NCBI RefSeq assembly: GCF_958298935.1
Contig: NC_084923.1
Location: forward strand, 7,380,501 to 7,444,500
Source of the DNA: Phragmites australis
Lineage: Eukaryota; Streptophyta; Magnoliopsida; Poales; Poaceae
Direction of reading: 5' to 3'
Length of the DNA stretch: 64,000 bases
Position numbers and translations under genes: made by a program. Below the pieces are notes generated by a model that was not told the origin of the DNA, made no database searches, and was given only the letters and a program-made list of their open reading frames with translations. Every line of letters starts with the position of its first letter. Positions within the stretch are counted from its first letter, which is position 1. Below are positions 58,283 through 64,000 of this stretch, in pieces.

Positions 58283-58735
58283 TTACATGATGCATAGACT
58301 AGAACGAAAACCATTGAATGTAGCTGACGGCAATCCCTTTGTCATGACATCCGCAAATTGAATTGCAGTTGGAACATGCAGAATTGTGAACTCGCCAAGA
58401 GCCACCTTTTCTCGGACAAAATGAATGCCCAATTCAATGTGCTTAGTGCGCTTGTGATGAACTAGGTTAAAGACATGCACTTGTGATGAATATATAGCCG
58501 AGATATTGTCACAATAAACCATTGTTGCCTTTCCAATAGGATGATGAAGTTCAGCTAGCAATTGTCGGAGCCAACAACATTGACAACCAACAACATTGTC
58601 ATTTGCAACACCTCGATACTCAGCCTCTACACGCGATCTTGAAACTGTTGGTTGTCTTTTTGATGACCAAGAAACCAAAGAATATCCAAAGTAAACGCAA
58701 AAACCTGAAGTCGAGCGTCGAGTATCCGGGCACAT
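58283..58735 (-). pseudogene. Copia RNase H remnant
   Basis: The 150-residue frame contains DTRRSTSGFCVYFGYSLVSW, SSKRQPTVSRSRVEAEYRGVA, YCDNISAIYSS, HKRTKHIELGIHFVREKV and QFADVMTKGLPSATF. These are the full set of copia RNase H landmarks. This frame has no internal stop, unlike the rest of the element. Confidence 0.92.
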
Positions 58736-58796
58736 AGCCCAATCGATGTCAAAATAAGCAGTGATAGCTGTTGATGATGAACTTTTGTCATCTCAT

Positions 58797-59640
58797 TCAC
58801 ATACCGAAAAATGTGTTTGAGCAATGCAAGGTGAGAATCCTTGGGTCATGCACATGTAAACATGCTTGTTGAACGACATAAGCTAGATCCGGCCTTGTCA
58901 TCGTTAGATATTGCAAGCCACCTGCAATGCTTCGATACTCCGATGGATCAACAACTGAAGCACCATTGCCAGCAGCGAGTTTAGGCTTGGTGTCAACAAG
59001 AGTACTGGCCCGCTTGCAATGGCGCATGCCAGCGCGATCCAACAATTCCTTAGCACATTTTGCCTGTGAGAGGAAGAAGCCTCCCTTCGTCCTGGTCACC
59101 TGAATATCGAGACAAAAATGAAGAGGGCCCAGATCCTTCATGGCAAATTCAAAGTGGAGCCAGTCCATGATGCACCAAAGAAGCTCAGTGGAGGATGCAG
59201 TGAGGAAAATGTTGTCGACGTAAAACAAGAGATACGCCATGGAGGTCCCGCGGCAAAGAATAAACAGCTAGGTGTCAGAACGTGTAGCTGTGAACCTGAG
59301 TTACTGCACAAATTGTGCGAAGCGTGTGAACCAAGCCCGAGGCGCTTGCTTCAGTCCATATAAGGACTTTGACATAAGACAAATGTGATCAGGCCTGTAG
59401 GGATCAGTAGAACCCGCTGCTTGGTTACAGAAGACCTGTTCATCAAGAACACCGTGAAGGAAAGCATTTTTAACATCAAGTTGATTGACATCAATTGTGA
59501 GTCACCGCCAAAGCAAGGATTGTCAAAATGTGGCCGGCTTAACAACTGCGGAGAAAGTTTCGTCGAAGTCGATCCCCGATCATTGCTGAAAGGCACGCAC
59601 CACCCATTGTGCCTTGTAACGTTTGAGCGATCCATCGACA
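58797..59640 (-). pseudogene. Copia reverse transcriptase remnant
   Basis: The upstream part (two frames) shows QLDVKNAFLHGVLDEQVF and CLMSKSLYGLKQAPRAWFTRF. The downstream frame (59240-58797) shows MAYLLFYVDNIFLTAS, where the usual catalytic YVDD reads YVDN, then MKDLGPLHFCLDIQVTRT and YRSIAGGLQYLTMTRPDLAY. The changed active site and several stops make it inactive. Confidence 0.88.
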
Positions 59641-60177
59641 TTCAATTTGTGTCAAAATATCCATTTTACCGAGATGACATGGGCATGGTGAGGCCAAGGA
59701 ACGAGGCGCTAGGTGTTGTTGTCGATGAGAGCATCATACTCCTCCTGCATAGCTACCTTCCAATGTGGATCACGCAGGGTAGCCCGCACACATGAAGATA
59801 GTGGCGAGATATCTGGCGTGCTGGAGATGTGCGCGTATCGTGGGTTCGGCTTGGAGACATCGGCGTAATCATCATATGCAGGTGGTGATCCGCAAAAGCT
59901 GGAAGTAGAGGATGACTCAGCAAAGAAGGAGCAAGAGATGGCGGACTAGCTGGAGGAATAACGCGAGGTTTAGGGCCTGAACTAACTGGACTGAGAGTTG
60001 TCAGATGAGCGACAATACGTATTTGCTTATCCAGAGCATCACAACCAGGAACAGGAGCAACGCAGAGGACTAGAGCATAGTGGCTAAAGAAGAGGAGAAA
60101 GGAAAGCATGTTTCATCAAAGAAAACAATGACGAGAGATGATGATGCGATGAGAGGAAAGGATATAGCAACAGTATC

Positions 60178-60867
60178 TATTGATGGTTAATTCCTGATAA
60201 TGATTTCGGGGTGTATCGGTCGAGGGGTGCGTGAACAACGCTTGTGGGGTGCGTATGCTATGAACTTAAGAATACAGGGGTTATCTAGGTTCAGACCTAT
60301 AGAAGGATAATAGCCCTATGTCCTGTGTATTTGGTTATCAGTGTTTTGAAACCGGTTACCAATGAGTTTTTTCGACTCCTCCCTCTCTTTATATACCAGA
60401 GAGAGAGGGTGAAATTGCAAGTGGACCCCTTATCTTTGATGTTACTGATGAGACCGTCCCATCCGTCAGACATCTCCATGCTCACCTCACTCCGGTCAGT
60501 CGATCTGCCCTATCTCCTCACCGGTCTTGCACACACGCATGCGAGTCCATCCCGTAGCATTTAACACTACGGGGTGGGGCATGACATCTCTGTACTGACC
60601 ATGACCTGTCCGCTGGGAAGGAAAGACACTTGAGTGGAAAGTATTTAATAAGATTATACTAGTTTGGTGAGTATAAGCTCCGCAAGTAGCAAAGACTGGT
60701 CGTAGGATTTCCTTATGTGGTAAGGATCTTGGTCGCGAAAGCACAACTGGTCGTGCGAGCGTAGACTGGTCGCGTGGTGGGACCCCGGTCCAGGAAAAAC
60801 CTTCTGCCAACTGGAATTGGCCGGTGTGGGTTCACAGAACAGGGGACCCGCTATTCTATACACGTTA
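60178..60867. mobile_element. 690-bp insertion inside the copia element (possible solo LTR)
   Basis: GTATC occurs directly on both sides (60173-60177 and 60868-60872). Removing the block brings the integrase end (FLGYSSEYKGY) next to the following pol segment (FDETCFPFLL) in the expected order. A 5-bp duplication and ~0.7-kb length without coding sequence suit a solo LTR, though the tips TATTGATGG..CACGTTA lack the canonical TG..CA. The block contains the phrase GGTTATCTAGGTTCAGACC common in grass gypsy elements. Confidence 0.65.
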
Positions 60868-60872
60868 GTATC

Positions 60873-61446
60873 CCTTGTATTCTGATGAGTAGCCAAGGAA
60901 AACACAACGTTCTGAAAGAGGAGCAAGTTTGTGTATTGTGGTGGCCATCATGTTAGGAAAGCAAAGGCAACCGAAAATGCAAAGATGTGTATATGAGGAA
61001 GGAGAGCCATACAACAGTTCAAAGGGGGTGGTGAGCTGTTTGTGCTTGCAGGGACACCTGTTAATCAAGTAGGTCACAGTGACTAGCGTTTCTGCCCAAA
61101 ATCTGTAAGGCATTGAGGCATGAATGAGCAATGTCTACATTTTGTCATTCAAAGTGCGTAGAATTCGCTCAGCCTTCCCATTTTGCTGAGACATATAGGG
61201 ACATGAGAGTTCAAATTTGATGTCATGCTATGAAAAGAAAGATCGCATGACATTGTTGTCGAGTTCACGGCCATTATCAGTTTGAATAGCAACAATGGGT
61301 CGAGAGAATTGAGTGGCAACATAGGCATGAAATTGCATCAATACAGGAGCAACATCAGACTTATGATGAATTGGAAAATTCCATGAGAAATGAGTAAAGT
61401 CACCTAAAATTGCCAAGTAAAATTGGAACCTGGAGATACTAGGCAC
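60873..61446 (-). pseudogene. Copia integrase remnant
   Basis: The frame at 61446-61228 contains HFSWNFPIHHKSDV and IVAIQTDNGRELDNN, the second catalytic Asp region. The frame at 61131-60865 continues with MPYRFWAETLVTVTYLINRCP, TPFELLYGSPSSYTHL, FGCLCFP and ERCVFLGYSSEYKGY. A frame change and stops lie between. Confidence 0.88.
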
Positions 61447-61795
61447 TGGTGAAGTCTAAATATCACAATGTAATAACTGAAAGGGAAAACTTGTTTCTAA
61501 ATGAGATCGAGAAAACAGGAGTCTAGCTGTGTTTTCCTAATCGACAAGAGTGACAGGGACTTGAGCCTTGTTTATTATAGCGAAAACAGAAAGATGCCAA
61601 AATCTTATGAAAGGAATCACAGTCGGGATGCCCAAGGCGATGGTGCTAGGTATTGGCCAAGCAGGTGAGCAGAGCCACTGATGCTGTTATTTAAGAGGAA
61701 GCCAGCTTGAGATCTCATAACGCAGAATCTCCTCCTTGGTTTGCAGATCCTTGATAGAGAATCCACACGGATCAAATTCAATAGAAACATTGTTA

Positions 61796-62149
61796 TCACG
61801 CATAAGAGATTGAACAGATACAAGTTCTTAATGAGATGCGGTGCAATGAGGACACTAGGAAGAGAAAGAGGGCGAGAATATGTAGGAATGTGAGAAGAAC
61901 CGATATGAGAGATAGGACATGTCGAGCTATTGCCGACAACCACATGTGAAGAAATAGGAAGGGGGAAATGGATGTGATGTTACCACTGGTTGATGACATA
62001 TGTGTGGAGGCGCTGGTGTCGAGGATCCACTCATCACCATCATGCAATGGAGACTGCATAGTCATGTTATTGAGTGCTCGAATGAGCTGTGTCCGGTCCC
62101 AAGAGGGTGATAGGGAGCCAGAAGGTCTGGACATGTTGAGAGCGAACAT
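61796..62149 (-). pseudogene. Copia gag end and protease remnant
   Basis: The frame contains EWILDTSASTHMSSTSG, in which the protease motif DTGAS reads DTSAS. It is followed by an LRR-free hydrophobic stretch typical of the protease domain. Upstream gag sequence cannot be followed beyond about 62.35 kb. Confidence 0.8.
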
Positions 62150-62382
62150 TTGTGGAGCTGGTGTAGCAGCGCCGTAGAAGGAGAGTGGGGCGCTAGGAGT
62201 TATGGCGATCCTAATGCACCAGGTTGAGCCAGCAGACTAACCGAAGTGGGCGACGGCCGAGGCAGTGGCCAGGCTTGGAATAACCCAATCCATGGGTTCA
62301 CTACAATGGGCTAGCCGGATGGCGATGGTGTGGACTGCTGGCGAGGGGCAGCGCCTGAGGAATGTGAGGAACCGTCTAAATA

Positions 62383-62447
62383 GTATTCCAATTAATCATC
62401 AGGATGATCATTTGCTTAATCACGACCACGATGATTAACTAGAATAC
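62383..62447. repeat. Stem-loop with 18-bp arms
   Basis: GTATTCCAATTAATCATC (62383-62400) and its near inverse GATGATTAACTAGAATAC (62430-62447) can pair with two or three mismatches around a 29-base loop. The stem lies exactly at the junction where copia homology stops and the next LTR-like block starts. Confidence 0.55.
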
Positions 62448-62449
62448 CA

Positions 62450-63376
62450 TCCTGATAGTCCTGACACTTGTTTTGTGCTCAAGATCAGAACACATGTCTT
62501 TCCAATATATAACATTACAACAAAGTTTAAGAAAGAGCGGATAATTAAATTATATTACAAGTTCTTAAATATTTAACTATTTATAATTATTTACATCAAA
62601 AGGGAGCTAGAAGGATAAAGAACACATTACCTCCTAACTAAACAAGAAATTACACAGCGGAAGATTAACACCTATCAACACCCAAAAACAAAGTAAAGTC
62701 ATATGCCCTTAGGCTCCACCTAAAAGCACGCCACACAAGTATTTTGCACTACTCATTCCTACCACCTACATCGATAGGCGTAAAGTAGCCAAACACGAGC
62801 TCCTCCTCACCGGTAGAACCTGAAAAAACAGCGTGAGTACGAAGTTACTCGCAAGACTTAATCCATAATGAGTGCATATAATAACCGACTCTAAGGATTA
62901 TGCATATAAGTCATTAGCAAAGAGTAGGCCATAAGGTTAAGTAAACTCCTATGCATAACCAAACTTACCACTTATATGTGAGTACCTCTACTTAACCAAA
63001 AATACCTTCCTACCATGAACCAACTACTTGCACATAAATGCAAATGGAACAATCTCATGTAATCAACAATCCTCAACAACCAAACCCAACATACTATAAC
63101 ATATCCCTAAATTCAGAAACTCTACGACCGATGCAGATGGACATAAGCATGCTCATGACCGAGAATACGACAATTTGAATTGTTCTTACACCTTGCATGG
63201 GGTACAACTTTACCCACATGACCCGGGACTATCCTCTTGGCCCCTGAGACAACATTTCTTATACCCAGAACTACTCACTTACACATGTCCCTATGGCACC
63301 GGGCTTACCGCAAGCGTGTCCCGAACACCTCAGCTCCCCATCACCTTACTTCTCCTTTATTTTTCTTACACGTCAT
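62450..63376. mobile_element. LTR-like or retroelement-derived block, unclassified
   Basis: The block holds phrases I associate with grass LTR elements (AGCGTGAGTACGAAGTTACTC, ACATGACCCGGGACT). It has no coding frame of a known family. Its general character resembles the insertion in the dehydrogenase intron at 14.7-15.7 kb, but alignment by eye is not convincing. Borders are approximate. Confidence 0.3.
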
Positions 63377-64000
63377 TGAAAGTGCATCTAGACCCCCTAA
63401 GTGGGTTTTGGCTTATTGATGACAAAATTATTAAGGAACTAATATATTTATCGAAGCCATGAACAGATCTTAGTCTTAATTATGAAAACTCACGACGATT
63501 GACGCCCCTCAAAAAGAAAAGAGAAGCAATGAGTAGTACTCAATAGGATTTAAATTATTATATCTTTGAAATTGAGTCTAGGTTAGCCGTACTATTAAGA
63601 GGGTTGTATTTGTTTACTGTCATGGTGTCTCAATGCTCAAGGTAACCTTTAGAACCAATAAGTTGAGAGACACATTCACCCATGGACACCGGGAATATTG
63701 GCAGATGTTTAATGAGTCCGGAGTCTCCGGTGTTCACCGGATACTCCGGTCCTCAGTATTTAGGCCGAAGTCTCCGAGATAGACTCCACCAGAAGAGCCT
63801 CGATTCCAAATTTTTAATTATCCGGAGTATCCGGTGTTCACCCGACACTCCAGTAGTTGGTGAGTTTTTAGGCTGGAGTCTCTGAGGGAGACTCCGCCAG
63901 AGGTTGCTCGGTTAAGCATTTATTTTTGGAAGAAAAAGACTAGAGTCTCCGGTGTTCACCGGATACTCCGGTAGGAAAGATGTTTTTGACCGGAGTCTCC
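63377..64000 (+). mobile_element. Start of an LTR-like element, cut by the window end
   Basis: It opens TGAAAGTGCATCTAGACCCC and GTGGGTTTTGGCTTATTGATGACAA. I associate this with the start of a grass LTR type, and its TGATGACAAAATT resembles the start of the 10.89-kb block. The palindrome array follows from 63.72 kb, in the same relative place as in that block. Confidence 0.5.
63721..64000 (+). repeat. Tandem units carrying CCGGTGTTCACCGG palindromes
   Basis: TCTCCGGTGTTCACCGGATA and variants occur at 63724, 63828 and 63946, about 105 and 120 bp apart, and a fourth copy starts at the window end. Between them, GAGACTCC(A/G)CCAGA segments recur with the same spacing. CCGGTG-TT-CACCGG is a perfect 14-base palindrome. 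The array continues beyond the window. Confidence 0.8.

Larger units (their letters stand above)
58120..62350 (-). mobile_element. Broken Ty1/copia retrotransposon, interrupted by a later insertion
   Basis: From high to low coordinates: end of gag and protease (62.15-61.8 kb), integrase (61.45-60.87 kb), a 690-bp foreign block, pol linker (60.17-59.75 kb), reverse transcriptase (59.64-58.8 kb), RNase H (58.74-58.28 kb). This is the Ty1/copia order. After RNase H a purine tract (GCGGGAGGG) is followed by TGCTAACGGACATG at 58255, a likely 3' LTR start, with CTATATAAGC inside; an LTR end at 58120 would be unusually short and is uncertain. The 5' LTR is missing. Stops and frameshifts are frequent. 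Confidence 0.82.

Noticed and set aside
1..64000. Undescribed prokaryote-like system (operon, CRISPR, phage island)
   Set aside because: Spliced genes, LINE/LTR/MITE content and gene families mark the window as plant nuclear DNA; regular repeats here are transposon arrays, not CRISPR, since the units lack unique spacers of fixed length and cas genes are absent.

Overview
This window is nuclear DNA of a flowering plant, almost certainly a grass. Genes are split by many short introns with GT..AG borders. Several reading frames are very GC-rich in the third codon position (the glycosyltransferase, the B3 gene, the first exon of the TPX2-like gene). The space between genes is packed with transposon debris typical of grasses: Ty1/copia and gypsy-type pieces, LINEs, PIF/Harbinger, hAT, Mutator-like and Stowaway-like miniature elements. 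There are no operons, ribosome binding sites, CRISPR arrays or rRNA, and no tRNA gene was recognised.

Layout. 1-0.7 kb: degenerate array of short CCGGAT/ATCCGG palindromes. 0.7-3.9 kb: no recognisable gene. 3.96-7.71 kb (minus): 11-exon gene for a secreted leucine-rich-repeat protein. 8.6-13 kb: miniature elements, among them a Mutator-like element with a perfect 9-bp target duplication, and an LTR-like block holding a second palindrome array. 13.9-17.7 kb (plus): UDP-glucose 6-dehydrogenase, with a 2.2-kb 5' UTR intron that holds a ~1-kb LTR-like insertion. 18.55-20.06 kb (plus): family-1 glycosyltransferase. 20.2-24.4 kb (minus): decayed LINE. 24.4-28.6 kb (plus): decayed PIF/Harbinger element carrying both of its genes. 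28.87-33.17 kb (plus): nine-exon intracellular LRR protein with an MGCC N-terminus. 34.2-36 kb (minus): second, 5'-truncated LINE. 36.8-37.9 kb (plus): two-B3-domain protein. 38.3-40.3 kb: LINE tail, hAT miniature element, 0.6-kb hairpin. 41.2-43.0 kb (plus): SANT-domain protein. 45.05-48.99 kb (plus): SNAP25-type SNARE whose first coding intron holds a gypsy-like LTR and gag piece. 49.3-51.3 kb: hAT-type and PIF-type non-autonomous elements. 51.9-53.2 kb: two weak hypothetical reading frames. 54.2-57.7 kb (plus): TPX2-family microtubule protein. 58.1-62.35 kb (minus): broken copia element split by a later 690-bp insertion. 62.4-64 kb: LTR-like sequence and a third palindrome array.

The host genes do not form one pathway. 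Two are loosely tied to cell-wall formation and division: UDP-glucose dehydrogenase makes the UDP-glucuronate used for wall polysaccharides, and SNAP33-type SNAREs act in membrane fusion including cell-plate formation. The TPX2-like gene has a G2/M-type promoter motif and four perfect CDK consensus sites. I found no clearly undescribed system. The most interesting items are the CDK-site repeat of the TPX2-like protein, the altered donor-sugar box of the glycosyltransferase, the palindrome arrays in LTR-like DNA, the long hairpin near 39.6 kb, and several insertions dated by clear target duplications. Exon borders were read by eye from splice motifs, reading-frame continuity and remembered family features; none was tested against transcripts.
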